This document shows positions 36,621 through 48,646 of a stretch of 64,000 nucleotides of DNA, piece after piece. This DNA comes from Vibrio mytili. Lineage in GTDB: Bacteria; Pseudomonadota; Gammaproteobacteria; Enterobacterales; Vibrionaceae. Both the position numbers and the translations under genes were made by a program. A model generated the notes under the pieces. It was not told the origin of the DNA. It did not search any database and saw nothing but the letters and a program-made list of their open reading frames with translations. The stretch is taken from NCBI RefSeq assembly GCF_000830505.1, contig NZ_JXOK01000004.1:248001-312000 (forward strand). Reading direction: 5' to 3'. How positions within the stretch are numbered: position 1 is the stretch's first letter; every line of letters begins with the position of its first letter.

Positions 36621-37267
36621 GGTTTTCTCCTAGTCGCGTCCACTCACGATCAGTTGTTTTGTTCGTTTTTCTTTGTGAGTGAATTCAATAATCTAAATTA
36701 AATTATAAGTGCTATTCGAAAGACGCCCTCACCCTTTTATCGTTTACTCGAGGCTGAAAATTAAGGCGTAGTTGCTCCTCCTTACCACTCGCGGGTAAAC
36801 ACTTAGGCTCGATTTGTACGTTTGGCGAACTAGAACCAAACAAAAATTCATTCTAACTCATTGTTTTAAATTAGACTTGTCTCAATATTCATTCATGCCG
36901 ATACAAATACTTATACGCCCCCTCCAAGAGTCTTAGTTGCAACTCACACTTTGCGACTCATTGATCGACACATCATAGAAAGTGGAAATGATTAACTGGG
37001 TCACATTTGGGGAGAAGGAAAGCGCTCCCGCAGAGTAAAAATCGGAAAATTACATCTAAAAATAGAAAAATGCAGAACAACATACACGATATGAGATTAA
37101 CTACACCTTACCCTTGTTGAAACGGTTTCTACCACTAAATCTTTCCGTTTATTGCACAGGAACATCAATACTTTTAACATTGCATTTCCACACCGAATCG
37201 CCTCAAGATGACTTTCACCGCCATACTGAATTGCAAGGATGAGGCTTACACACTAACGGAGTACTAA
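36621..37267. promoter_or_regulatory. Long gene-free region between amylase and solA
   Basis: 647 bases between divergent genes. It holds a CRP-like site (36674-36689) near the amylase and a short palindrome GAAACGGTTTC (37119-37129) about 140 bases before solA, of the style bound by LacI-type repressors. No protein gene is seen; a small RNA cannot be excluded. Confidence 0.35.
36674..36689 (-). promoter_or_regulatory. Candidate CRP site upstream of the amylase gene
   Basis: TGTGAGTGAATTCAAT matches TGTGA-N6-TCACA at 8 of 10 positions. It lies 54 bases before the amylase start, a distance at which CRP can activate. Sugar control of an amylase makes sense, but the match is moderate. Confidence 0.3.
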
Positions 37268-38404
37268 ATGCAATACGATGTCGTTGTCGTCGGCGCAGGT
37301 TCAATGGGAATGTCAGCCGGATATTTTTTAGCTAAGCAAGGTAAAAAGGTGCTGCTTCTCGACGCCTTTGATCCTCCTCACTCTAATGCAAGTCATCACG
37401 GTGAAACACGAATTATTCGGCACGCTTATGGAGAGGGCGAAGGTTATGTTCCTTTAGCGCTGCAAGCGCAGAAAAGATGGGAAGAATTGGAACAACTTTC
37501 TGGACAATCTCTGTTTTTAAAAACGGGCGTGCTGAACATCGGCAAACGCAGTTCTCCCTTCATATCCATGCTGACTGCCAGTGCAGAACGCTACCAGCTT
37601 CCAGTAGAAATCCTAACGGCAGACGAAGCGAATCAACGTTATCACGGCCTGAATATTCCTGCGAAATATGTCGCCTGTTTTGAATCCAATTCAGGAGTAT
37701 TGAAATGCGAAGCGTGTATTCAAGCATATCGTGATTTGGCAATCGCCGAGGGAGCCACGCTCATGCCCTATCACAAAGTCTCTGACGTCCAACTTGAAGA
37801 TAACGAGATTCACGTGTTAGCGAACGGGAAAACATTCCAAGCCGAGAAACTCATCGTCTCGGTTGGTGCTTGGTCAAATGATTTACTTGAAATGTTGGGC
37901 CTCAATCTTCCGGTCACGCCTGTACGTAAAACATTTGCTTGGTATAACGCACCAGAAACACTGTATGGAGAAGGAAACTTCCCAGCGTTTTCGTTCGTCA
38001 CTCAAGAAGGTATCTATTATGGGTTCCCGAGTATTGATGGTGCGGGCTTAAAGATAGGCCGCCATGACTTAGGCGAAGAGCAAGACCCAAATGTCGAAAT
38101 CTCGCCTTTTATTCAATCTGTAGACGATGCCGATCTTGAACAGCTATTGAGTAAGCACATGCCTAACGTCGGCTCAATTAAGTTTGGGAAAACCTGCATG
38201 TACACCAGAACACCGGACGAACATTTTCTTATCGATAGGCACCCGAGCAACCCAAATGTCATCATAGCCTCTGGCTTTTCAGGTCATGGATTTAAGTTTG
38301 CCAGCGCCATTGGCGAAGTGGTCGCAGATCTAGCACTAGATAAACCCGTTGAGTTTGACCTTTCAATGTTCACAATTAATCGATTCAATGAAGTGTTACG
38401 TTAA
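37268..38404 (+). CDS. solA: N-methyl-L-tryptophan oxidase / monomeric sarcosine oxidase family
   Basis: The protein has 378 residues. The FAD-binding GAGSMGMSAGYFLAKQG is at residues 9-25, followed by SHHGETRIIRHAYGE (flavin environment). The covalent-flavin cysteine lies in FGKTCMYTRTPDEHF (about 312), and SGFSGHGFKFASAIGE is near the end. It oxidises N-methyl amino acids to formaldehyde, amino acid and hydrogen peroxide. The H2O2-removing katG follows as the next gene, under its own promoter. Confidence 0.92.
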   Translation: MQYDVVVVGAGSMGMSAGYFLAKQGKKVLLLDAFDPPHSNASHHGETRIIRHAYGEGEGYVPLALQAQKRWEELEQLSGQSLFLKTGVLNIGKRSSPFISMLTASAERYQLPVEILTADEANQRYHGLNIPAKYVACFESNSGVLKCEACIQAYRDLAIAEGATLMPYHKVSDVQLEDNEIHVLANGKTFQAEKLIVSVGAWSNDLLEMLGLNLPVTPVRKTFAWYNAPETLYGEGNFPAFSFVTQEGIYYGFPSIDGAGLKIGRHDLGEEQDPNVEISPFIQSVDDADLEQLLSKHMPNVGSIKFGKTCMYTRTPDEHFLIDRHPSNPNVIIASGFSGHGFKFASAIGEVVADLALDKPVEFDLSMFTINRFNEVLR

Positions 38405-38503
38405 AATAATAGCAAGACGGCGACATCCGGACTGAAAGAGAACAATGAAATAAATTAAAACACGTTGTCGAAATTGCAAACATGTGTTGAAACAAAAAAT
38501 AAG

Positions 38504-38532
38504 TCACCGATAAACCAACATCGGTGATTTTT
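38504..38532 (+). terminator. Terminator of solA
   Basis: TCACCGAT (38504-38511) pairs with ATCGGTGA (38520-38527), followed by TTTTT. Confidence 0.93.
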
Positions 38533-38928
38533 CCTATATCGATTCCTCATTCTTTACATGGTCAGGCCGAGTAAACTTCAAACGAAAAGTTCGTGAAAAT
38601 TAATTTAATTATACTTTTCATAAAGTTGAAACAAATTATTACACCTTAATGTTGCAAAAACCGACCACTAACTGTTAATAAAATACCTTTTATTCTCCCT
38701 AAAAAAATTAGTCATCTTGCTATCATTCTCCTCGCGAATGATAGGTTTTACTTATTGAATCAATCGTCATAAATAATGTGACCAATGCAATAATAATTAC
38801 TAAAATTCTTCTTGAAGTGAATTAAATGTAGTTAATCTATTTAGTAAATAAAATTCCAAGAACTTAAAGAATTTTAAAATTTTTCATTTATTAAATATAA
38901 AAGTACATCTTACAAAAAAGGATGCTCT
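38533..38928. promoter_or_regulatory. AT-rich katG promoter region
   Basis: 396 bases, very AT-rich between 38570 and 38910. Nothing codes here. It probably contains an OxyR-controlled promoter, but no OxyR site could be aligned by eye. Confidence 0.35.
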
Positions 38929-41102
<2,174 letters not shown>

Positions 41103-41125
41103 TTCATCGTTTTAGTATTCATCAG

Positions 41126-41150
41126 CTCCCGCTTAACGCGGGAGTTTTTT
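41126..41150 (+). terminator. Terminator of katG
   Basis: CTCCCGC (41126-41132) pairs with GCGGGAG (41138-41144), followed by six T. Confidence 0.95.
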
Positions 41151-41194
41151 ATGTTCGCTATAATCATAACAGATACAACATAAGGAGCAGCAAG

Positions 41195-41374
41195 ATGGTC
41201 AGTGAAACTCATAACAAAGATAGAAGCAATTGGGCAATCGGTGGAGGGACCTTACTTGGACTTGGCGTCGGCATCATTTTTGTTCAATACTCTGCCCTGA
41301 TATTCGTAGGAGCCCTTATTGCAGGTATTGGACTCGGCTTAATTATAGCCGCATTCATTAGTCGTAAACATTAA
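41195..41374 (+). CDS. Small two-helix membrane protein
   Basis: The protein has 59 residues from ATG 41195, behind AAGGAG. After a polar N-terminus (about 12 residues) come two glycine-rich hydrophobic segments (about 14-32 and 35-55) and a short basic tail (SRKH). No family is recognised. It follows katG past a strong terminator and has its own ribosome site. Confidence 0.7.
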   Translation: MVSETHNKDRSNWAIGGGTLLGLGVGIIFVQYSALIFVGALIAGIGLGLIIAAFISRKH

Positions 41375-41686
41375 AAGCATTTTTTAAGATTGTAAATCTT
41401 CTTCCCCTTTACTCTTGCTAACTACCCACCATATCAACACTGTTGGATATTAGGCTTCGTTGCTCTTCAAACATAAACTCTGCACCATAGACATCCGATG
41501 AGATATTCTCACTTTCAAAACACTTAGAGTCAATGCAAGTCTCTGAAATAAGAAAGAAATATCATTCTACGTTAATCACAAAAAGTGAGATACGGCATTG
41601 CGATAGTTTCTTAGTTAATATAACCTAGAGTTATAAAAATAAGAATAACACCTCCTAGTTAAGAACTTGCTCCAGGAAAATTATAT
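41375..41686. other. Gene-free spacer
   Basis: 312 bases with no gene or clear signal seen. It probably contains the promoter of the GGDEF-EAL gene. Confidence 0.3.
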
Positions 41687-43167
41687 ATGGACACGGCAAA
41701 GTTTTCTTCTTTCAAAGTCGTATTCGCCTACCTGATATTTTCATTAATTTGGATACTTTTTTCCGATCTCGCCGTTGAAAAAATCTTTACCAATATTGAA
41801 CATTACACATTAGCTCAATCGATTAAAGGCGGGACTTTTGTCGTTTTAACATCACTGATGCTCTGGGGTCTCATATACAGCAATATCCGCGAGCTAAGAG
41901 CAGCAGATGATCTCGACCGCGTCACAGGGCTCAATAGCCCTAGCGTTTTTTATCGTAACCTCGATGTGAAACTGAATCACGCCACCTCTAATAAAAAGAA
42001 AATCCTGTACATACTGGATATCGATAACTTTAATTCAGCGTCAGCCAGCTTAGGCTTTGACGATACGAACAACTTTTTAAAAGACATTGCCGATATAATC
42101 GATAGTGCGTCTTCAACTAAGCATTTTTCTTCTCGTATACATGTCGACGCATTTGCTAGCTTTACCAAGCTTGACCAAGAAATCTCAACAGACAAGTATT
42201 TATCTTATATCCAACAACAGGTTAATCAATGTGCTCATCGGTACGGTATTGAAACGACCTGCTGTATTGGCGTAGCATTTACCCCGCAGACGGTGAAAAC
42301 GCCAAAAAGCTTATACAATCCGCGAAAAATGCACTGAATGAAGCTAAAAAAACGAAGAATAGTATCCAGTACCATGACAAAGTGCTGACAGCACAGGAAA
42401 GAAATCGAAAAGCTATGGTTCAGGAGTTACACAAAGCAATAGAAAACAATCAGATTGAGGTGGTTTTCCAGCCCAAGTACCATTTAGCAAGCATGGAGCT
42501 CTCTGGTGTTGAAGTACTCGCTCGCTGGACACACGAGACATTCGGGGTTGTCCCTCCAGCAACGTTTATTGCTTTAGCAGAAGAAAACAATCTATGTGCT
42601 GCTATTACCAAGTTAGTTATTGCTAAATCATCACAACAGCTGACTCAACAGCGCATGATGGAAACTAAAATAAAGAAAGTTTCTATCAATATCTCAGCGA
42701 CTGAGTTTAACTGTGCAACACACATGAAAACACTCGAGAACGTTCTTCAGAATAACCTACATATATCGCCATATTTGTGTCTTGAGATCACGGAAACAGC
42801 GGCTCTAAATGATATCGATAACTGTGCCGACATTATTAGTAAATTCAAACAATATGGCACAACATTTTCTATCGACGATTTTGGTGTCGGATACACTTCC
42901 TTTGAGATATTCAAAAAATTGGTAGTTAATGAAATAAAAATAGATCGAAGCTTCATTATGAATGTAGATACAGATGAACGCTCCGCAATTATTGTAAAAG
43001 GCATCATTGATATCGCACAGGGCTTCGGTATCGATGTGGTAGCTGAAGGCGTTGAAACACCAGAACAATTAGCGCTACTAAAACAAATGAACTGTCATCA
43101 GGCTCAAGGGTACTATTTAGGACGCCCAATGGCGATAGACCAACTGGTCACTCACTTGGGCGCATAA
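41687..43167 (+). CDS. Membrane GGDEF-EAL protein with degenerate GGDEF, 1-base frameshift
   Basis: About 493 residues when one T is added near 42278 (CATTTACC to CATTTTACC). Two membrane helices (about 8-27 and 45-65) precede a GGDEF-like domain whose signature is lost (HVDAF in place of GGDEF), so it should not make cyclic-di-GMP. The EAL domain keeps the catalytic set: EVL (Glu retained), SINIS (Asn), CLEITE (Glu), IDDFG (two Asp), EIKID (Lys) and AEGVET (Glu). It probably breaks down cyclic-di-GMP at the inner membrane. Confidence 0.9.
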
Positions 43168-43203
43168 CTCATTAGTCATTTCGAGCAATGCTCTATCCCT
43201 GCT

Positions 43204-43482
43204 CTATGTTCGATAAAGCACCTTCACCACGTGCCAACCAAACTTCGTTTTGACTAAATGTGGCGTAAGTACTTCGCCCGAGAAACACACTTTATCGAAC
43301 TGAGGTACCATTTGACCACGTCTAAATTCACCAAGGTCACCACCTCGCTTTCCTGACGGACAAGTGGAATATTTTTTTGCCAAGGTCTGAAATTTCGCGC
43401 CTTTTTTAAGCTGTTTGATGATGTCTTCTGCTTGTTCTTTGTGTTTAACAAGAATGTGTAATGCAGCTGCAGTATTCGCCAT
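43204..43482 (-). CDS. ppiC: Parvulin-type peptidyl-prolyl isomerase
   Basis: The protein has 92 residues, a bare parvulin domain: [54 protein letters not shown] and [10 protein letters not shown]. The size and sequence match cytoplasmic PpiC (Par10). Monocistronic. Confidence 0.95.
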   Translation of the reverse strand: MANTAAALHILVKHKEQAEDIIKQLKKGAKFQTLAKKYSTCPSGKRGGDLGEFRRGQMVPQFDKVCFSGEVLTPHLVKTKFGWHVVKVLYRT

Positions 43483-43703
43483 TTATTTATCTCCCGCTAA
43501 TCCGATGACGTAGTTTACTCAATCGGAATACCGTCGCCAAACATTTCGATTCAGCGTCTTTGATAAAGATAGCGTGAAGTCAGGAATAGCACGTGAAATG
43601 CTGATATACTCAACGCCCCTCACATTTCGTCGCTGAACGGTTGAAGACTCTAGTTTATCCGATAAAATTAGTTAGCTATCAGTGGTATCGACAAGGTTAT
43701 TTC

Positions 43704-44618
43704 ATGGCAAAAGTCACTAGTAAAGCAAATCAAGCCCAAGGTATGTTGCTATTCAAACTTACCTTACAACAGAATTTTGCAATAGGCACACTAAAAGTTC
43801 GTGAAATTGTACCGTACATGCCAACGACAAAAATCCCATACTCTCATCACCATGTGATCGGGACCGTTACTATCCGTAACCTCACGGTTCCTGTAATCGA
43901 TATGTCTGCCGCGGTTGGTTTTCGTCCCATCAGTGAGGAGGAATACAAAAACTGCTACCTGATTGTGACGGATTGTCTGCGTACCGTCGTCGCCTTCATG
44001 GTAAGAAGTATCGAAAAAATCATCGAGTGTGATTGGAAGTCGATTGAATCTCCTCCCGAAAGTGCTGGGAAAAACATATTTGTCACAGGTATTACACGCT
44101 ACGAAGATAAAACCGTACAGATGTTGGATGTTGAACTATTGCTTTCAAAGATCTATCCACAATATGAAAACGCGAAGATCCCAATGCTAACGGATATTGA
44201 ACGTGAACGCCTAAAAGCATTGCGTATTCTGCTCGTTGATGATTCATCTATCGCTCGTAAGCAACTTTGTGACGCGTTGGATAGCATTAATATCTCATAC
44301 CAAATATGCAACAACGGTTTGGATGCATTGAACCTGATGAAAAACCAGGCCCAAGCCAACTCACCAATAGATATCTTAGTCAGCGACATTGAAATGCCAG
44401 GTCTTGATGGCTACGAATTAGCCTTTGAAGTGCAAAATAACGCTGAGCTCAACCAGTCATACCGTATTCTGCACACGTCACTCTCAAGTGAAATTTGTGT
44501 TGATCGGGCTCATCAAGTAGGGGCACACGAAGCGCTAGAAAAGTTCAATGCGGGTGAGCTAATCGAGGCAATGCTACGTGGCGCTAAAGAATTGGAAGTA
44601 ATCGCAATGGCTTCTTGA
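43704..44618 (+). CDS. cheV: Chemotaxis protein CheV
   Basis: The protein has 304 residues from ATG 43704; an open extension to 43641 has no homology character. An N-terminal CheW-like domain (about 1-150) is followed by a receiver domain (about 180-300) with ILLVDDSSIARK and the phospho-acceptor Asp in ILVSDIEMPGLDG. CheV couples receptors to CheA and is tuned by phosphorylation. It stands alone, as orphan CheV genes in Vibrio do. Confidence 0.95.
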   Translation: MAKVTSKANQAQGMLLFKLTLQQNFAIGTLKVREIVPYMPTTKIPYSHHHVIGTVTIRNLTVPVIDMSAAVGFRPISEEEYKNCYLIVTDCLRTVVAFMVRSIEKIIECDWKSIESPPESAGKNIFVTGITRYEDKTVQMLDVELLLSKIYPQYENAKIPMLTDIERERLKALRILLVDDSSIARKQLCDALDSINISYQICNNGLDALNLMKNQAQANSPIDILVSDIEMPGLDGYELAFEVQNNAELNQSYRILHTSLSSEICVDRAHQVGAHEALEKFNAGELIEAMLRGAKELEVIAMAS

Positions 44619-44637
44619 AATTAATTATACGCTCGGT

Positions 44638-44667
44638 AAGCCCTGCTGTAATTTGTGCGGGGCTTTT
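44638..44667 (+). terminator. Terminator of cheV
   Basis: AAGCCCTGC (44638-44646) pairs with GCGGGGCTT (44657-44665) with one G-T pair, followed by T. Confidence 0.85.
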
Positions 44668-44718
44668 ATGCGACATACTGCACTCTCGGCTATGTTGTAA
44701 GATTTATACCCAGTGTGA

Positions 44719-45180
44719 TCATTTACTCATTCGAACAAGTGAACGACCAATTAACCACTCAAGCTCCTTCTCACCCCCCGCACCGAATTGACTATCAACC
44801 ATTTTATATAGACGTTCAACACCATTTGCGGCAAAGCCATCGGCATTATCTATCGTGACTATGTGGTGGAAAAGCAACCGTAGAATGGCCAAGAATTCTG
44901 TATTATCGAGAGCTTGAATCCAGCTATCAGAAAACGCGTCTAAGTCTTTGTCAAACTCTAGATGCTTGATAAAGATTTTGAACATGCGACCGTCAAGTGC
45001 TGCAGTGAAATCGGTTTTCTTAGGGAAGTGATGACTGATACCAGTGCGCGAAACTCCAGTCTGTTGACTCAATGTTGTGTATGACATTTTGTCATATCCG
45101 AGTCGAAGCAGTTGATCGATCACTGCATCCATAATCTTATGGAGAGTCACTTCCGTATCTTCTTTACTACGCTTTGGCAT
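44719..45180 (-). CDS. TetR family transcriptional regulator, short form
   Basis: The protein has 153 residues, shorter than most TetR proteins (about 190-210). The N-terminal helix-turn-helix is clear: LSQQTGVSRTGISHHFPKK (about residues 38-56). The C-terminal ligand domain is compact. There is no divergent partner close by; the 367-base upstream region separates it from a DUF406 gene. The target is unknown. Confidence 0.88.
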   Translation of the reverse strand: MPKRSKEDTEVTLHKIMDAVIDQLLRLGYDKMSYTTLSQQTGVSRTGISHHFPKKTDFTAALDGRMFKIFIKHLEFDKDLDAFSDSWIQALDNTEFLAILRLLFHHIVTIDNADGFAANGVERLYKMVDSQFGAGGEKELEWLIGRSLVRMSK

Positions 45181-45547
45181 TTCTAAGTTATTCTCTTTAT
45201 AGATCCATCTAACTCAAGGAAAGGTGAAAAGTGAACAATATCAAGGAGTTATCAAACCCCTTTCTCCCTAAACGATTTCAAGGTTGAAATGATAATCGTA
45301 TAATGACTTAACCCGAAATAGTCTTATAAATCGCGTTCCAGTTCAACTAAGCAAACCTAAATCTCTCTCATAAAGCGTGCAATAACGTTTAAATATTGAT
45401 TGAAATCACATTATTTCATGAACAAAAATGAAACCTCTCTAGATCTGTTTCCAGTTTGAGTGCCTTTTTTAGTCAAGCTGAAGCATTTTTGTAGATACCG
45501 ATCAAATACCTGCTAGAATAACCTTAATTTTTACAAGAGGATTCGTT
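45181..45547. promoter_or_regulatory. Divergent region between the TetR and DUF406 genes
   Basis: 367 bases, AT-rich. It must carry both promoters. AAGAGGA precedes the DUF406 start. An ATTATTTCATGAAC-like stretch near 45411 has no assigned regulator. No gene is seen. Confidence 0.35.
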
Positions 45548-45847
45548 ATGAGTATCGATTTAGAAGAAAACCAAGTCTGTGAAGCGTGTGGCTGTGCAGG
45601 TGAAATTGGCTTTATTATCAAAGAAGGCGACGAAGTCGCTGACGTAACGATTTTCGCAGAAAATAAAGCGGCTTTAGAAGCTGAATTGGCGAAGTACATC
45701 GAACTAGCCAAATCTGTTTGTGACAATGTCGAATATAATGTTGCGGAGATGACAGAAGAAACACAGCAAGTGACTGCTCGTTTCAAATTTGAAGTCAGTG
45801 CAGAGAAATTGATTTTTGAATTAAAAACTCGTTCAATCGCACGCTAG
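45548..45847 (+). CDS. DUF406 family protein, YfcZ/YiiS-like
   Basis: The protein has 99 residues. CEACGCAGEIGF at residues 11-22 and a ferredoxin-like alpha-beta remainder match the DUF406 (YfcZ/YiiS) family, of unknown function. The CxxCxC at the N-terminus might bind metal. Monocistronic, with a terminator directly after. Confidence 0.92.
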   Translation: MSIDLEENQVCEACGCAGEIGFIIKEGDEVADVTIFAENKAALEAELAKYIELAKSVCDNVEYNVAEMTEETQQVTARFKFEVSAEKLIFELKTRSIAR

Positions 45848-45858
45848 CCTCTATTCTC

Positions 45859-45883
45859 AAGCGAGCACTCCTGCTCGCTTTTT
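45859..45883 (+). terminator. Terminator of the DUF406 gene
   Basis: AAGCGAGCA (45859-45867) pairs with TGCTCGCTT (45872-45880), followed by T. Confidence 0.93.
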
Positions 45884-45940
45884 GTTTACTTATCTTTGCG
45901 TTATCATCTTGCTGATTCCCTTTTTATAAAGTAACAAGCT

Positions 45941-46540
45941 ATGCGTTGCGTACCTCTATTGTTTATACTGCTCACTCTTTGTGCGCCTATACAGGCCTAT
46001 GAGCTTGATTACTATTCGAAATTTGGCCATACCGACAATTATGGCAACTTAGACCTTCGCAATAAGCCCTACACTCAATTACCCTCAGGTTTGGTCGTGA
46101 AAGGGAATATGAACATTTCTAAAACCCCCATAACCAAATTACCTAAAGATCTTGATGTAGGCGGAAGCTTGGAAGCCACCAACAGCGAACTTAAAGTTAT
46201 CCAACCAGGAACGAAAATTAAGGGTTATGCGAACTTACTGGGTAGCAAAATAGAGAACTGGCCACGTGGGATTAAGCTTGGTGGGTATTTAAATTTAACA
46301 GACAATCCACTAAAGAGGCTACCGCCTAGGCTGCGCGTGAAAGGCGATCTTAGTGTCATCCGTACGCCACTGACAGAATTACCAGAAGGATTAGTGGTAG
46401 ATGGGAACCTCTACATAGGTGGATCTGCTCTTACACAGTTTCCTGATACGCTGACCGTGAAAGGCAATATCTTCCTAGGTGGAAACCGGATTACGAAGTG
46501 GCCGACAAATTTAACCTTAGGTGGAGCAGTTGCACCTTAG
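45941..46540 (+). CDS. Secreted protein of seven 20-residue leucine-rich-like repeats
   Basis: The protein has 199 residues with a signal peptide of about 19 (ending IQA). From residue 51 on, seven repeats of exactly 20 residues begin at 51, 71, 91, 111, 131, 151 and 171, with the pattern L-x-V-x-G-x-L-x-L-x-x-T-x-I-x-x-LP-x-x; a weaker copy covers 31-50. This predicts a flat solenoid like leucine-rich repeats, on the cell surface or in the periplasm. It ends nine residues into an eighth repeat. The function is unknown; ligand binding is likely. Confidence 0.82.
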   Translation: MRCVPLLFILLTLCAPIQAYELDYYSKFGHTDNYGNLDLRNKPYTQLPSGLVVKGNMNISKTPITKLPKDLDVGGSLEATNSELKVIQPGTKIKGYANLLGSKIENWPRGIKLGGYLNLTDNPLKRLPPRLRVKGDLSVIRTPLTELPEGLVVDGNLYIGGSALTQFPDTLTVKGNIFLGGNRITKWPTNLTLGGAVAP

Positions 46541-46607
46541 GCTCTGCTCAAGGCATCAAATTAAGCTCCTGACGAGTTTTACAAGCAGGAGCTAACCTTC
46601 AAAAGGA

Positions 46608-47714
46608 TCAGTTCTGATTGTTGACTGGATTTGCATAACTTGCGACGAGGTATTTCCCTGCGGCTTCAGGAAGTTGCTCCAGTTTTTGCGCTAGCTGAAC
46701 CTTTATCGACTCGGTAATACTGTCATCTTCTTGCCCGGCAGCAAGTTTATTAATTGGGTACAGTCGATAGTTTTGGTGAATTTGACGATCGATTTCGTTG
46801 GCTAAAGCTTCTGGCGTTTCAAACTCTTGGTCGATCACATCACCAAACGCAACATGAATTCGGCCTTTATATCCGACGATACCTTGGATGATACTTTCAA
46901 TATCTTCAAATTCACTTTTTTCGTATCGACCATGTTCCGCTTTCTCGAACAACTCTTTTGCTTTAGCGATATCGCAAGGGTCATTCTCGTAAGAGATAGA
47001 AACAGGCACAATGTTTAGGGAGCGAGTGTATTCACCAAAGCTTATTTTTTGCTTACGACCTTCGACATGGAACATTTTTAAAATGGCGGGATCCGTGAAA
47101 TCATTGCCATCTTTTGCTCGCCCTTCTTTCTGGGCGATCCAAATCGAGTTTCTTGTCTCTAGAGAGTGCTTAATATAGCTCGATAGCTGCCCTAACGCCT
47201 TCATCATCTCTCGCGGTGCTTTCGCTGAACGCTTAACAATAAAGCTTTTGTTCAATCGCATTAGCTCAGTCGTACACGGCTTCTTGAGAAGGTTGTCACC
47301 AATTGCGATACGAACCGTACGGTGACCACTTTGATACAAACCATAGTTCACTAATGCGGGATCCATGGCGATATCTCGGTGATTAGAAATAAACAAGTAG
47401 GACGTATCTTTATCTAGCTTATCAAGACCAGAAAATGTCACGCCATCCGATGTTTTCTTGAGCATATCTTGTAGGTATTTCTTTACCTCCATTTGAATCG
47501 CTTCAACAGAGTTCAACTTACTCCATTTCGCTTTCAAGTAGATACGAACAATCGGACTCATCAGCGTTTTAAACCAACCGGCTTTATTCTCAAAGCGGTG
47601 ATCTAAGATCGCTGTAATAAATTCATCATCTTGAATGAGACGATCCAGCGCAGCTGGTATTTCTTCGTCATTGTAAGGACGAATTTCAATATAAGGGTCG
47701 GTATTGGCTGTCAT
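46608..47714 (-). CDS. Lysophospholipid acyltransferase family protein
   Basis: The protein has 368 residues. The acyltransferase block is FISNHRDIAMDPALVNYG (about residues 108-125), and IAQKEGRAKDG serves as the glycerol-3-phosphate binding EG motif. It may acylate lysophosphatidate or another lipid at the membrane. The histidine-to-aspartate spacing differs from the standard HX4D, a variant seen in long-form relatives. It is divergent from a cupin/AraC-like gene. Confidence 0.85.
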   Translation of the reverse strand: MTANTDPYIEIRPYNDEEIPAALDRLIQDDEFITAILDHRFENKAGWFKTLMSPIVRIYLKAKWSKLNSVEAIQMEVKKYLQDMLKKTSDGVTFSGLDKLDKDTSYLFISNHRDIAMDPALVNYGLYQSGHRTVRIAIGDNLLKKPCTTELMRLNKSFIVKRSAKAPREMMKALGQLSSYIKHSLETRNSIWIAQKEGRAKDGNDFTDPAILKMFHVEGRKQKISFGEYTRSLNIVPVSISYENDPCDIAKAKELFEKAEHGRYEKSEFEDIESIIQGIVGYKGRIHVAFGDVIDQEFETPEALANEIDRQIHQNYRLYPINKLAAGQEDDSITESIKVQLAQKLEQLPEAAGKYLVASYANPVNNQN

Positions 47715-47979
47715 TATTCACTACATTTAAAAAAAAGCTGGCACATTTTACGCATAGTTTTGCTCAACCGCAGCAAATCAGCTCATACTTTTATCATGGT
47801 CGTACCAGTTAAGCTAGAGTAAACCACACAATTACTGTTAGTTCTTAAAACTAAACCATACCCAATGGCCCCAGATGATTAAAGTTGTTTATCGGTATTA
47901 GGGTTAAAAAATCGTGTTACACGGTTGGAATCCTATAGGTTTAGCGTTACCCTAGGCCCCAAAAACATTGGTATATAGA

Positions 47980-48588
47980 ATGAACTACGCAATTGAATTT
48001 CACGACGCTAAATTTTCTTTTCTGAATGTCACCGCGCGTAAAAAAGCGCTTAAGCACAGTCTATTATCTGTACAAGAAGGCCTCGCGATCATCAAATTGG
48101 GTAAGCTAGAATATGCCATTGAGCCCGGTCAATATTTTTGGATTCCTCAAAATTGTTTGAGTTCTCTTACTTTTCTACCGGGCACTCGGATTCACCGTTG
48201 TGACTTCTCTATACGATTGAACGAATCGTTCGCGCAACAGGCGGGCTACCTTAAACCATCAGCTTTACTCAGAGCCGTAATGGCCAAATTAGCCACAACC
48301 GAAGACCGTTCTGAGATCCAGCTCGATCTACTTGCAGTACTTAAACACGAGGCACTCACACTTTCCCCTAAACTCTCACAATCATCATTGAGCAAAACGA
48401 TCAATCAATGGGAGCCCGATTGTGAAGTAAGTATTTCACGCGAGTTGTGTTTGGTGCTCACGCTACGCGAAGCAAGAAAAATGAAACTCTCAGGTAAGTC
48501 TGAAGCTGAAATTGTAACGTTGCTTTTTAACGGGAATACGGAAGAATATGAGCAGCTTTGTTTCTTAGTCTTTGGGGATGGGCTGTAA
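47980..48588 (+). CDS. Short AraC-like/cupin regulator
   Basis: The protein has 202 residues from ATG 47980 (a TTG four codons earlier is possible). The first half looks like the cupin sensor of AraC-type regulators (GLAIIKLGKLEYAIEPGQYFWIP). The C-terminal part (TLREARKMKLSGKSEAEIVTLLF) resembles one AraC helix-turn-helix; the second is missing or very worn, which explains the short length. Regulatory function is probable but not certain. Confidence 0.65.
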   Translation: MNYAIEFHDAKFSFLNVTARKKALKHSLLSVQEGLAIIKLGKLEYAIEPGQYFWIPQNCLSSLTFLPGTRIHRCDFSIRLNESFAQQAGYLKPSALLRAVMAKLATTEDRSEIQLDLLAVLKHEALTLSPKLSQSSLSKTINQWEPDCEVSISRELCLVLTLREARKMKLSGKSEAEIVTLLFNGNTEEYEQLCFLVFGDGL

Positions 48589-48646
48589 CATTAACGAGCG
48601 CAATAGAAATGAACAAGTGCAATAGAAATGAAACTGTGTTGAAGCG

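Noticed and set aside
43587..43602. Sigma-54-like TAGCACGTGAAATGCT before cheV
   Set aside because: The near-invariant GG of the -24 element is AG.
46500..46580. Frameshift at the end of the 20-residue-repeat protein
   Set aside because: Adding a base gives a short tail that does not continue the repeat, so the given stop is accepted.
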